A stretch of 64,000 nt of DNA from Hymenobacter sp. YIM 151858-1 (lineage in GTDB: Bacteria; Bacteroidota; Bacteroidia; Cytophagales; Hymenobacteraceae): NCBI RefSeq assembly GCF_025979705.1, contig NZ_CP110136.1:4216001-4280000 (forward strand), given 5' to 3'. This document shows, piece by piece, positions 52,640 to 61,592 of this stretch (its first letter is position 1; each line of letters starts with the position of its first letter). The notes under the pieces were generated by a model that saw nothing but the letters and a program-made list of their open reading frames with translations, did no database searches and had not been told where the DNA came from. The position numbers and the translations under genes were made by a program.

Positions 52640-53878
52640 TTAGCGGCCCTCGGGCACGTACTGCAACACGCTGAGCTGGTCTTCGCGCAGCACGTCGTTG
52701 GCGAGGTCTTGCAGCTCTGGGGAGGTTACCTGCCGAATGCGGTCGAAGATTTCGTTGAGCGACTCGACGCGGCCTAGGTCGAGGGTGCTCTTGCCCAGCA
52801 GCTGCATCATGCCGCCGTTGCTTTCTTCGGCCATGGCTAGTTGGCCCATCAGCTGCTCTTTGGCCATGTGCAGCTGCGCGGTGGTCAGGGGCTTTTCGCG
52901 CAGCAGGCGCAACTCCCTCATTACCAACTGGGTGGTGCGCTCCAGGCGGGCTTTTTCGGTGGCGAAGTAAATGCCGAACAGGCCCGTATCGGTGTAGGGC
53001 GCGTAGTTGGCATCGATGCTGTACACGAAGCCGTACTTCTCGCGCACGGCCAGGTTCAGGCGCGAGTTCATGCCCGGCCCACCCAAAATGTTGGTGAGCA
53101 TGAAGAAGGGCAGGCGGCGCGCATCGGGCAGCGCATAGGCCGGGCAGCCAATAAGCGAGTGGGCCTGCGTGATGGGCTTGTGCTCGGTTTGGTGGTTGGG
53201 CTTGTACTCGGCAAAGGGCTGGCGCGGGCGGGCACCCAACTTGGCGGGCAGCGGTGCGAGGTACTTATCGGCCAGGCGTTTTACTTGCTTAAAGGGCAGG
53301 TTGCTAACGGAGCTGAACACCAGCTGATCGGTGCGCATGTTCTCCTGCAGAAACCGGAAAAAGTCTTGCTGCTGAAAGCCCGACACGCTCTCGCGCGTGC
53401 CGAGGATGTTGTGACCTAGGGCATGCTGGCCGTACACCACGCCGTCGAAATCGTCGATGATGGCGTCTTCGGGCGTGTCGACGTACATCGACATTTCCTC
53501 CAGAATTACGCCGCGCTCCTTCTCGATTTCCTTTACCGGAAACACCGAGTTAAAGGTCAAATCCGTCAGCAGCTCAAACGCGCGCTCGAAGTGCGTGCTC
53601 AGCAACGAGGCGTAAAAGCAGATTTTCTCCTTGGTCGTGTAGGCGTTCAGCTCGCCGCCCACGGCCTCCAGGCGGTTGAGGATGTGAATGGAGCGGCGCT
53701 TTTCGGTGCCTTTGAAAGCCATGTGCTCCCAAAAGTGCGCAAGGCCGTACTGCTCGGGACGTTCGTCGCGCGAGCCAATATCGAGTAGGAAACCGCAGTG
53801 GGCTACTTTGGTGTGCGGCACTTGCTTGTGCAGCACCCGAATGCCGTTGGGTAACTCGTAAAAATCGTATTCGAGCAT
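52640..53878 (-). CDS. M16 family zinc metallopeptidase
   Basis: A 412-residue processing-peptidase-like protein. The inverted zinc motif HFWEH is at 48-52, with the distal Glu near 127 (GVILEEMSMYVD). The C-terminal half carries the second, non-catalytic M16 domain with FFMLTNILGGPGMNSRLN and REKYGFVYSIDANY. No signal peptide is seen, so it is probably cytoplasmic or peripheral. Length is typical of the short single-chain M16B type that works as a dimer. The flanking genes are unrelated. Confidence 0.92.
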   Translation of the reverse strand: MLEYDFYELPNGIRVLHKQVPHTKVAHCGFLLDIGSRDERPEQYGLAHFWEHMAFKGTEKRRSIHILNRLEAVGGELNAYTTKEKICFYASLLSTHFERAFELLTDLTFNSVFPVKEIEKERGVILEEMSMYVDTPEDAIIDDFDGVVYGQHALGHNILGTRESVSGFQQQDFFRFLQENMRTDQLVFSSVSNLPFKQVKRLADKYLAPLPAKLGARPRQPFAEYKPNHQTEHKPITQAHSLIGCPAYALPDARRLPFFMLTNILGGPGMNSRLNLAVREKYGFVYSIDANYAPYTDTGLFGIYFATEKARLERTTQLVMRELRLLREKPLTTAQLHMAKEQLMGQLAMAEESNGGMMQLLGKSTLDLGRVESLNEIFDRIRQVTSPELQDLANDVLREDQLSVLQYVPEGR

Positions 53879-54041
53879 GGATATGGGAATGCGGAGCGGG
53901 GCTAAACAGCTCCCAAAGCGCTAAAAACCAGAGAAAGACAATTTGGTTGGCCTGGGCTAGCAAGCCAAGGCAAAGGGCAGCAAAGGTACAACAGCAAAGG
54001 GCGCTACTGTTACCTGGCCGGGTAATAGTGCGCAGAGCAGG

Positions 54042-55088
54042 CTAGTGGGCCGCTGCCACCGGTGCTGCCCAGGCCTCGGCTTCGGCCAGTACACCTAGGA
54101 GCTGCTGGGTTTCGATGCCGTGGGCGCAGCGGAAATGGCCGAGCGGGCACTTGCGGTAGCCGTGCAGGCCGCAGGGCTTGCACTCCAGCTCCTGGGCAAT
54201 TTCGACCACGCGGGCAAACGTACTCAGCGGCCCGAACCCGAAGTAGGGCACCGTGGAGCAGAACACCGCGCAGGTAGGCGCATCCACGGCCGAGGCCAGG
54301 TGTTGCGGGGCCGAATCGTTGACGTAGTTGAGTACGGCCCCGCGCATAAGCGCCGCCGAAGCCAGCAACGACAGCTTGCCCGCCAGGTTTACTACGCGCG
54401 GCCGCCCAGCTTTTTCGAGTAGCTCCTGGCACTCGGCCGCATCGGGCGGGCCGCCTAGCAGGTACACGGTGTAGTGCGCCGGCAAGGCCCGCAGCAGCTT
54501 AGCCCATTGCTCCTGCGGAAATTGCTTGGTATACCACACCGAGGTGGGCGCAATGCAGATGTACGGGCCCGCCTCGGCGTAGGGCGCGGCGGCAGCATCG
54601 TCGGCGGGGGTGGGGTAGAGGCGGGGGCGGGTAAGCGGGGCCGGTATGCCGGGCTCGAGCAGGCTCAGGTTGCGGCTTACCTCGTGCACGCCCGGCGCAA
54701 AGCCGTGGGGCAGGCGGTGCGTAAACAAAAAGCTCAGGGGGTTTTTGTCGAAGCCGATGCGCTGCTCAGCCCCCGAAAAAGCCGTAAGAAACCCCGTGGA
54801 GGCAAACCGCTGCAAGTTGATAACCCGCTCGTAGCGGGTGGCACGCACTTGCCCGAGCAGGCGCCACAAGCCGCCGTATTTCTCCTTTTTCTTGTCCCAT
54901 ACCAGCACTTGGCGCACGTGCGGGTGGCCTTTCAGCAAGCCTTCGTTGCCGCGGCGCACCAGCACGTCCACGGGCGTGTCGGGCTCGGTTTCGCGCAGGC
55001 GCTCGAGCAGGGCTGTAGCCAAAATCACGTCGCCGATGAAGGCGGTTTGGATCAGCAGAATGGCTCGGTTGGCAGCGGGGCTTTGCAT
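54042..55088 (-). CDS. Glycosyltransferase family 9 (heptosyltransferase-like)
   Basis: A 348-residue GT-B protein. ILLIQTAFIGDVILATALLE is the family N-terminus, and the C-terminal half carries YICIAPTSVWYTKQFP, VYLLGGPPDAAECQELLEK and NDSAPQHLASAV for nucleotide-sugar binding. Family 9 enzymes such as WaaC/WaaF/WaaQ add ADP-heptose to lipopolysaccharide. Close to the end is a Cys cluster (CKPCGLHGYRKCPLGHFRC) typical of this subgroup. The ATG at 55088 is 17 bases downstream of a perfect Bacteroidota promoter, fixing the start; a longer frame upstream is noncoding. Confidence 0.91.
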   Translation of the reverse strand: MQSPAANRAILLIQTAFIGDVILATALLERLRETEPDTPVDVLVRRGNEGLLKGHPHVRQVLVWDKKKEKYGGLWRLLGQVRATRYERVINLQRFASTGFLTAFSGAEQRIGFDKNPLSFLFTHRLPHGFAPGVHEVSRNLSLLEPGIPAPLTRPRLYPTPADDAAAAPYAEAGPYICIAPTSVWYTKQFPQEQWAKLLRALPAHYTVYLLGGPPDAAECQELLEKAGRPRVVNLAGKLSLLASAALMRGAVLNYVNDSAPQHLASAVDAPTCAVFCSTVPYFGFGPLSTFARVVEIAQELECKPCGLHGYRKCPLGHFRCAHGIETQQLLGVLAEAEAWAAPVAAAH

Positions 55089-55105
55089 AGGATAAAGCAA
55101 GGATA

Positions 55106-55135
55106 CAAATATACCTGCGGGCTGCCTTGCTACAA
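55106..55135 (-). promoter_or_regulatory. Consensus Bacteroidota promoter for the GT9 gene
   Basis: On the minus strand TTG (55135-55133), 19 nt, then TATATTTG (55113-55106). It is the best promoter in the window, only 17 bases before the ATG, so the leader should be very short. Confidence 0.85.
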
Positions 55136-55240
55136 CCGTTATTGTACAAATTGGTGCACGCACGCCTGGGGCGGCCCTGCGCGCTCCGGCAGTATAACAA
55201 GCAAGCCGGCACAATTAGCTCCCGGTTGCGGGCCGCGGCC

Positions 55241-55711
55241 CTAGGTGGGCAACGGCGCCCGGCTGGCACGGGCACCGCCCGGCCGCAGCAAGTAGTACGC
55301 GGCCCCCCAACAGGCCGCGGCACCTAGGGCCAACAAGGCACCGAGCGCGGGCCTGGCGGCGTGCAGCGCGTAGGCAATAGCCAGGGCTGCGGCCAAGCCT
55401 GCGCCTTCGGCGCAGAGCAGCACGGCGGCCAGCCAGCGCAGCCACGGCCCGCCCCACAACCGGTTCAGGAAAAAACACACGCCACCGAGGGCCGGCAGCA
55501 GCAAGCCCATGGCCCAAAGGTACTTGCCTGCCTGGGCCGGTTGGCCGGCCTCGGTGGCCCACAGTTGCGCCTGGGCCAGCCAGTGCAGGCACCACAGCGC
55601 CACGGCCAGCGCTGCCAGCAAGCCCGCCGCTGCGCCGGCCCTAGGTAGTGGGCGGGCAGGCAGGGCAGGTGGGGTGGCAGGCACCAAATCGGGAGTGGCT
55701 AAATCATGCAT
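55241..55711 (-). CDS. Small four-helix membrane protein, unknown
   Basis: 156 residues with about four hydrophobic helices (near 25-45, 65-80, 90-115 and 120-140) and short charged loops; very rich in Ala, Leu, Gly and Trp. No conserved motif is recognised. The stop codon TAG is contained in a CCTAGG word (55240-55245). It lies upstream of the GT9 gene on the same strand and could be co-transcribed, but the GT9 promoter lies between them. Function unknown. Confidence 0.6.
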   Translation of the reverse strand: MHDLATPDLVPATPPALPARPLPRAGAAAGLLAALAVALWCLHWLAQAQLWATEAGQPAQAGKYLWAMGLLLPALGGVCFFLNRLWGGPWLRWLAAVLLCAEGAGLAAALAIAYALHAARPALGALLALGAAACWGAAYYLLRPGGARASRAPLPT

Positions 55712-55845
55712 GGGCGCAGCGGGGCCGGCGCGGCGGCCACCGGCGGCAAGGTAGGTTATGGGCCCCGAACGAGCATCCGGCCATTCCGTCTAACTTGCAG
55801 CCGGCCGCCCAGGCGGCCGTTATCCCGCACGCCAATACCCACTCC

Positions 55846-57138
55846 ATGCGCTACGGCTCCATCTCCCCCGAACTCTTCATCCACAACCGCCGCAACTTCG
55901 AGCGGCAGCTGCTGCCCGGCTCGTTGGCCATATTCCACTCCAACGACATCATGCCTACCAACGCCGATGGTACCATGGCGTTCCGGCAAAACAACGACCT
56001 GTTTTACCTCTCGGGCGTCGATCAGGAGGAAAGCATCCTGCTCATCTTCCCCGATGCCAAGCTGCCGCAGTACCGCGAGATTCTGTTTCTGAAGGAAACC
56101 AGCGAGCATATCCTCGTGTGGGAGGGCTACAAGCTCACCAAAGAGCAGGCGCGCGAGCAGTCGGGCATCAAAACCATTCTGTGGCTCGATTCCTTTAAGC
56201 AGGTGCTGCACGCCCTCATGAACGAGGCCGAGCACGTGTACCTGAACACCAACGAGCACATCCGCTCGGTGGTGGAGGTGCAAACCCGCGACGCCCGCTT
56301 CATCCGGGAAATCCGGGAGCAGTACCCGCTGCACAACTACAAGCGCGCCGCGCCCCTTATGCACCATTTGCGCGCCATCAAGAGCCAGGAAGAAATCCGG
56401 CTGATGCGCCGCGCCTGCGAAATCACGGGCAGCGCTTTCCGCCGCTTGCTGCACTTTGTGAAGCCAGGCGTGATGGAGTACGAAATCGAGGCCGAAATCT
56501 TCCACGAGTTCCTGAAGAGCGGCTCGCGCGGCCCGGCCTACGGCAGCATTATCGCCTCGGGCGCCAATGCCTGCATTCTGCACTACGTAAGCAACGACCG
56601 CGAATGCCGCGACGGCGACGTGCTGCTGCTCGATTTCGGCGCCGAGTACGCCAACTACGCCGCCGACCTCTCGCGCTCCATCCCCGTGAACGGCAAGTTT
56701 ACCGAGCGCCAGCGCGAGGTGTACGAGGCCGTGCTGCGCGTGATGAAGTTCGCCAAATCGCAGCTCGTGGCCGGCAACAACATCGAGGATTACCACGCCG
56801 CCGTGGGCCGCACCATGGAGCAGGAGCTCATTGGCCTGGGGCTGCTAAGCCAGGGCGACGTGAACAACCAGGACCCCGCCGCGCCGCTGTACAAGAAGTA
56901 CTTCATGCACGGCACCTCGCACTACCTGGGCCTCGATGTGCACGACGTAGGCGCCAAGTACCGCACCTTCGAGCCGGGCATGGTGTACACCGTGGAGCCG
57001 GGCATTTACATCCGCGAGGAGGGCCTGGGCATCCGCCTTGAAAACGACGTGGTAATAACCCGCTCGCAGTGCGAAGACCTGATGGCCGACATTCCGCTGG
57101 AGGCCGATGACATTGAGCGGTTGATGGCACAACGCTAA
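55846..57138 (+). CDS. pepP: Xaa-Pro aminopeptidase (M24B)
   Basis: A 430-residue cytoplasmic metallopeptidase that removes an N-terminal residue before proline. The N-terminal creatinase-like domain starts MRYGSISPELFIHNRRNFER. The M24 domain carries dimetal ligands in LLLDFGAEYANYAADLSR (two Asp), FMHGTSHYLGLDVHD (His), YTVEPGIYI (Glu) and IRLENDVVIT (Glu). The length is standard. The ATG at 55846 follows a near -7 element (TAACTTGC near 55791). The in-frame extension to 55648 crosses the divergent membrane protein gene and is rejected. Confidence 0.94.
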   Translation: MRYGSISPELFIHNRRNFERQLLPGSLAIFHSNDIMPTNADGTMAFRQNNDLFYLSGVDQEESILLIFPDAKLPQYREILFLKETSEHILVWEGYKLTKEQAREQSGIKTILWLDSFKQVLHALMNEAEHVYLNTNEHIRSVVEVQTRDARFIREIREQYPLHNYKRAAPLMHHLRAIKSQEEIRLMRRACEITGSAFRRLLHFVKPGVMEYEIEAEIFHEFLKSGSRGPAYGSIIASGANACILHYVSNDRECRDGDVLLLDFGAEYANYAADLSRSIPVNGKFTERQREVYEAVLRVMKFAKSQLVAGNNIEDYHAAVGRTMEQELIGLGLLSQGDVNNQDPAAPLYKKYFMHGTSHYLGLDVHDVGAKYRTFEPGMVYTVEPGIYIREEGLGIRLENDVVITRSQCEDLMADIPLEADDIERLMAQR

Positions 57139-57161
57139 CAACACTGTGTCTTGAAATACTG

Positions 57162-57194
57162 CAAAACGCTGCCCCTTGCGGGGGCAGCGTTTTG
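57162..57194 (+). terminator. pepP terminator
   Basis: A perfect 14-bp stem (57162-57175 and 57181-57194) with a 5-nt loop and a run of T. Confidence 0.92.
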
Positions 57195-57419
57195 TTTTTT
57201 TATCGGCGCAGGTAAACGAGGGGTGCGGCCGGCCCAATGTTGCCGTCAGTTGTTGGTAATGAGGCAATAGTATCACCTAGGGCCACTGCCGACAAACAAG
57301 AATGTGCCCGAAAACACAACTAAGTGAGGCTTTGAAAAGTATAGTGTTGCGTTAATGTATGGGATGCAATTGCGTATTTCGCGCCCCAAACTGCTTTTCC
57401 TCACTTAAGCGTTTCGCAC

Positions 57420-58898
57420 ATGAAACATCTTATAACCACATCAGTCCTGGGTCTGGCGCTGCTGGCGGCGGCCCCGCGCGGACACGCTCAAAACGCCGAC
57501 CGGCGCTGGGGCATCGGCCTCAACGTAAGCGCGTTTCAGTACAAAGGCAACTTCGGCTCGGAGTACTGGAAGCTCGATCAGGCTGAGTTCGGCCCCGGCC
57601 TCAGCATCAACCGCTACATTTCGCCGGGCCTCGACATGGGCCTGCACCTGAGCTACGTGGAGCTGAAGCACACCACGGCGCAGGGCAACCCCTACTTCGG
57701 GTCGAGCTTCGAAACCAACGTGGTAAACGCCAACCTGGGCTTTAAGCTGAAGCTGAACAACGGCTGGGCCCTGAAAGAGGACGCCCGCGTGCAGCCCTAC
57801 CTGCTGGTTTCGCCGGGCCTGGCTTTTGCCAGCGCCGGTGGCACCCTCAACCGCGACAACCGCACCCAAACCTTCGACGAGAGCAAGACTTACTTCGACG
57901 TGCACGGCGCGGCGGGTATCAACTTCCGCCTGGGCGATGCCGTGGGGCTGTTCGTGCAAACGGGCCAGCACTTCCCCCTGGGTGCCAACCTCGATAACCA
58001 ACCCAACCGCGACGACAACAGCATCGACGACCGGTACCTGCAGCACACCGTGGGCCTGAACATCGGCCTGGGCAAAGCCAAGGATACCGACGGCGACGGC
58101 GTACGCGACAAAAAAGACAAGTGCCCCGACACGCCCGCCGGTGTGCAGGTTGACGAAAACGGCTGCCCGCTCGACGGCGACAAGGACGGCGTGGCCGATT
58201 ACCAGGACCAGTGCCCCACCGAAGCCGGCAAGCCCGAGCTGCAGGGCTGCCCCGATAAGGACAACGACGGCGTACGCGACAAAGACGACGACTGCCCCGA
58301 CCAGGCTGGTACGGCTGCCCTGCGCGGCTGCCCCGATGCCGATGGCGACGGCGTAGCCGATAAGAACGACAAGTGCCCCGACACGCCGAAGGGTGTGCAG
58401 GTAGATGCCAACGGCTGCCCGATTGACGCCGACGGCGACGGTGTGCCCGACAGCGCCGACCGCTGCCCCAACACCCCGGCCGGTGCCAAGGTAGATGCCA
58501 ACGGCTGCCCCGAAATTCCGCAGGACATCCGCAAGCTGGAGCAGCCCATCCGCTTCCGCACCAACAGCACGCAAATCCTGCCCTCGTCGTACCCAACGCT
58601 CGACAAGATGGTGCGTGCCCTGCAGGAGCACCCCGAGTACAGCATCCGCATCGTAGGCCACGCCGACTCGCGCGGTACCGATGAGTACAACCAGGGCCTC
58701 TCGGAGCGCCGGGCTATTTCGGCCAAAAACTACTTCACCCAGAAAGGGGTAGACCCGAGCCGCATCCCGACGCTGGGCATGGGCGAAAGCGCACCGGCCG
58801 CGCCCAACACCTCGGCCAAAAACATGTCGCAGAACCGTCGCGTAGAGTTCCGCTTCGAGTTCTTCATCCCCGGTCAGGAAGCTGCCCCGCAGCCCTAA
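57420..58898 (+). CDS. OmpA-family porin-like protein with thrombospondin type 3 repeats
   Basis: A 492-residue outer-membrane protein: signal peptide (MKHLITTSVLGLALLAAAPRG), an N-terminal OmpA-like beta-barrel to about 215, then five or so calcium-binding TSP3 repeats at about 221-365 (DTDGDGVRDKKDKCPDTP and DADGDGVADKNDKCPDTP), and an OmpA peptidoglycan-binding domain (IRIVGHADSRGTDE, LSERRAISAKNYF and NRRVEFRFEF). This is the usual major outer-membrane protein plan in Bacteroidota: barrel, Ca2+-stiffened stalk and cell-wall anchor. A strong terminator follows. The leader is AT-rich. Confidence 0.95.
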   Translation: MKHLITTSVLGLALLAAAPRGHAQNADRRWGIGLNVSAFQYKGNFGSEYWKLDQAEFGPGLSINRYISPGLDMGLHLSYVELKHTTAQGNPYFGSSFETNVVNANLGFKLKLNNGWALKEDARVQPYLLVSPGLAFASAGGTLNRDNRTQTFDESKTYFDVHGAAGINFRLGDAVGLFVQTGQHFPLGANLDNQPNRDDNSIDDRYLQHTVGLNIGLGKAKDTDGDGVRDKKDKCPDTPAGVQVDENGCPLDGDKDGVADYQDQCPTEAGKPELQGCPDKDNDGVRDKDDDCPDQAGTAALRGCPDADGDGVADKNDKCPDTPKGVQVDANGCPIDADGDGVPDSADRCPNTPAGAKVDANGCPEIPQDIRKLEQPIRFRTNSTQILPSSYPTLDKMVRALQEHPEYSIRIVGHADSRGTDEYNQGLSERRAISAKNYFTQKGVDPSRIPTLGMGESAPAAPNTSAKNMSQNRRVEFRFEFFIPGQEAAPQP

Positions 58899-58919
58899 TC
58901 CCTAGGTGATGATTCGCTA

Positions 58920-58957
58920 AAAAAGCGGCGCCCCAGCAATGAGGCGCCGCTTTTTTT
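58920..58957 (+). terminator. Terminator of the OmpA/TSP3 gene
   Basis: A 14-bp stem (58920-58933 and 58944-58957) with T-run. A CCTAGG word lies just before it at 58902. Confidence 0.92.
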
Positions 58958-58974
58958 GTGCTCATCCACGCCGT

Positions 58975-59316
58975 TTGTCAGCCTGAGCCCAGCGAAAGGC
59001 CTTGTCTCGTGAGAACCTCACCCCCCGGCCCCCTCTCCCATAGAGAGAGGGAGCCGGGCGACCTAGGGGAAGGCCGTCATGTCGAGCTTGCCGACACATC
59101 TCGCGTGCTGACGTTCGATACTAACTGCTCCCCTCTCTATGGGAAAGGGGCTGGTGGGTGAGGTCCAACTTGAGAAGGTCCTTCCTTCATCAGGATGACA
59201 GTTACTATCCAACGTCAGCACGCGAGATGTCTCGGCAAGCTCGACATGACAACGACCTAGGGAAAGTCGTGCGGGTGTGAGCAGGTTCTGCATTTTGCTC
59301 AGGATGACAAACGGCG
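58975..59316. repeat. Mosaic of interlocked inverted repeats, copy 2 of the dispersed family
   Basis: Arms at 59076-59126 and 59200-59250 match at 48 of 51 positions after reverse complement. A second pair (about 59016-59051 and 59126-59164) overlaps them, with CCCATAGAGAG as the common core. The right end repeats a 21-base string also seen at 51986-52006 and other words of the first copy. There is no coding sequence, and two CCTAGG words lie inside. Confidence 0.8.
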
Positions 59317-59346
59317 CAGTAAAGGCTTTGAGATGCCGCAACAAAA

Positions 59347-59379
59347 AAGGGCCGGAGCAGCAGTGCTGCCCCGGCCCTT
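59347..59379 (-). terminator. Terminator of the DUF4252 gene
   Basis: A 9-bp stem (59347-59355 and 59371-59379) with inner pairs, followed on the minus strand by a run of six T. Confidence 0.82.
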
Positions 59380-59398
59380 GGGTTTGTGGCTACCTAGG

Positions 59399-59962
59399 CT
59401 ACTTGGTGATTTCGCCCGTCATGCCCGGCAAAATTTTGGTCAGCTGATCGAGCTGCGCTTGCGTGAAGTCGCCGCTGATGGCGAGCAGAATAAACGAGTC
59501 CGGTACGTCCTGCACGCGGCTGGTGGCCACTACCTCGCGCACCCGGTCGCCGGTGCGGCGCACGGAGTAGCGGTAGGTGTTGCCGGCCGCGCCCTCGGCG
59601 GACGGGGCGTTCAGGGGCTCGTAGCGTTCGTTGCGGAGCAGGCCGTCAACCTCATCCAGCAAGCCGCGCTCGGTGAGGTTGCGGGCGCGGGCCGAGGTAG
59701 GCGTGAAGGTAAGCGCCCGGATGCTGCGCACGGCCGTTAGGGCCTGCACGGCATCGGCGTCGGACATGCGGCTTACGCGGCCCAGCACGATGCGCGTCAG
59801 GAAATTGGGCTCGTAGGTGGTGGCCCGGAAGCCGGAGCGGTTTTCGTATTTGTTGAAGAACTCGGCCACGGTACGGGCCGGGGTTTCGGGGCCGGCGGCG
59901 CGGCAGGCGCCGAGCCACAGCAGCACCAGCAGGGGCCAAAGGCGAAGCAGGGATTGTCTCAT
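59399..59962 (-). CDS. DUF4252-like lipoprotein
   Basis: A 187-residue lipoprotein with a signal ending in LWLGAC. The rest matches the DUF4252 pattern: a conserved FFNKYENRSGFRATTY start, ALTAVRSIRALTFTP, a VREVVATSRV strand and an SFILLAISGDFTQAQLDQL end. The family is widespread in Bacteroidota and of unknown role, anchored in the outer or inner membrane. The start at 59962 gives the lipobox. It lies 63 bp downstream of the gene at 60026 in the same direction, so the two are probably one transcript. Confidence 0.82.
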   Translation of the reverse strand: MRQSLLRLWPLLVLLWLGACRAAGPETPARTVAEFFNKYENRSGFRATTYEPNFLTRIVLGRVSRMSDADAVQALTAVRSIRALTFTPTSARARNLTERGLLDEVDGLLRNERYEPLNAPSAEGAAGNTYRYSVRRTGDRVREVVATSRVQDVPDSFILLAISGDFTQAQLDQLTKILPGMTGEITK

Positions 59963-60025
59963 GGGGGCTAAGTAAGGCGTTTGCGCAGATATGCACGCCT
60001 GTACGCACCCAAATGGGCACAAGAT

Positions 60026-61510
60026 TTACTCGAAAGCCACCACGTTCAGGAAAAACACCTCGCGGCTGCTGCCGTGCTCGGGGCGCACACGCTGGTAGCC
60101 GTAGGCCAGAAAGCGGCTGCCGTACCAGGGCAAAATGCCGGTGCGGTTGGTAGAAACCGATTTTTCGCGCAAGCCTTGGGTGTTGGTGGCCAGCGGCACG
60201 TGCAGGTCGTTGGGCGAGGGCGTGGTGCGGTCCACAATCTTGTACCGAATCTTCTCCTCATCCACGTACGCCAGGGCCAGGCGGCGGCCATCGGGGAGGG
60301 GGCGGGCCCGCACGGTTTCGGTGAGGGTAGGCCGCTCGGCGTTTCTCAGCACGAAGGTGTTGTCCCAGAGCAGGGTGCCGTTGCGGTCGAAGCCGCACAC
60401 GATGGCGTGCGACGAGCGGTAGCCATCAAAGCTGCGGTTGGGCGCAAACAGCACGAAGCCGTACGAATCGTAGCGGTAGCGGGGGTAATAGGCCTCGGCT
60501 ATCAGCACGTACCCATCGCCGAAGGGCAGCATGCGGTGCGTAAGGATGCGGTAGCGCAGGCGCAGGTCGCGGCCGGCGGCGCGGCGCTCGGCGCTGCGGG
60601 CGCGCAGGCGCTCGGCCCGGCGCGGCTTCATGAAATCGAAAAAGTGCTTAAGCACCGTGAAATCGTAGAAGCGCAGCGGCGGCCGAGCCGTGGGCCCGCC
60701 CGATAAGTCGGTAGCAAACAGGCCCTGCGAGTACCTGGGGTCGCGGAGGGTGTAGGTGCCCGTGAGCAGGCGGCGGGTGCTGTCGCCGGGGCTGAGCTCG
60801 GCCGTAACCAGCCCGCGGCCGCTTTCGGCCTGAATAAACTGCGAGGCCAGCAGCTGCCCGCGCGCCGAAAGCTGCTTTACCTGCAGGCGCGAGAGGCGGC
60901 CGTTGGTTTGGGTGAGCACGTAGCCCACGCGCTCGGTAGCCGAGTCGGCCAGAAAGGTGAGCTGCGTGGGCAGCGGCTCGTACACCGAGGGCAGCAGCCG
61001 AAACTCCTCGTGGTCCATATCCACGTGCATCACGGTGAGGTGCTGCGCCACCTGCACCGTAGCGAACAGCTTGCCGTTGAGCACCTCCAGGTCGTAGAGG
61101 TCGTTTACGATTTTGGTGTCGAAGGCAAAGCCCTGGGTTTCGCCGGTGCGCAAATCGAGCCGAAACACCTGAAACCGCGCCCCTAGGTAGCCCGACTGAA
61201 ACAGCGCGTAGGCATAGGGCGCCTCGGCGCAGGCAAACCGCAGGTCGAACTCGTTGGGCACGTCTACCTTCGCCTCCCGCGTCAGCTGCAAGTCGCGGTT
61301 GAAGTACAGGAAGCGGTAATCGACTTTGAACGAGCTGCTGGGCTCGTTTTCGACGAAGAGCACCACCGTGCTGTCGGGCAAGGGCACCACCTGCACGTCG
61401 CTGTAGCTGGGCTCAAGCTTGAGCTCCAGCCGTTTGGGCTGCGTAGGTGCGGGCTGGGCCCACAGGCGCAGCGGCAGCCACAGCAGCAACAACATCAAAG
61501 CGCGAGGCAT
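60026..61510 (-). CDS. Secreted beta-rich protein of unknown function
   Basis: 494 residues with a signal peptide (MPRALMLLLLWLPLRLWAQP). The body is a chain of beta-strands with many Tyr, Arg and Asp, suggestive of a beta-propeller or barrel-like fold (RFACAEAPYAYALFQSGYL and DGYVLIAEAYYPRYRYDSY). Near residues 295-320 sits an Arg/Ala-rich charged stretch (RRAERLRARSAERRAAGRD). No catalytic motif stands out. It is the first gene of the pair with the DUF4252 lipoprotein, so both may work at the envelope. Confidence 0.72.
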   Translation of the reverse strand: MPRALMLLLLWLPLRLWAQPAPTQPKRLELKLEPSYSDVQVVPLPDSTVVLFVENEPSSSFKVDYRFLYFNRDLQLTREAKVDVPNEFDLRFACAEAPYAYALFQSGYLGARFQVFRLDLRTGETQGFAFDTKIVNDLYDLEVLNGKLFATVQVAQHLTVMHVDMDHEEFRLLPSVYEPLPTQLTFLADSATERVGYVLTQTNGRLSRLQVKQLSARGQLLASQFIQAESGRGLVTAELSPGDSTRRLLTGTYTLRDPRYSQGLFATDLSGGPTARPPLRFYDFTVLKHFFDFMKPRRAERLRARSAERRAAGRDLRLRYRILTHRMLPFGDGYVLIAEAYYPRYRYDSYGFVLFAPNRSFDGYRSSHAIVCGFDRNGTLLWDNTFVLRNAERPTLTETVRARPLPDGRRLALAYVDEEKIRYKIVDRTTPSPNDLHVPLATNTQGLREKSVSTNRTGILPWYGSRFLAYGYQRVRPEHGSSREVFFLNVVAFE

Positions 61511-61592
61511 AAGCGGAGGAGTAGGAGTAGGACTGGGGCGGCTTCCTTAAAAATACAACAAAGCCTGGCCAAAACACATACCCCTAGGTGGG

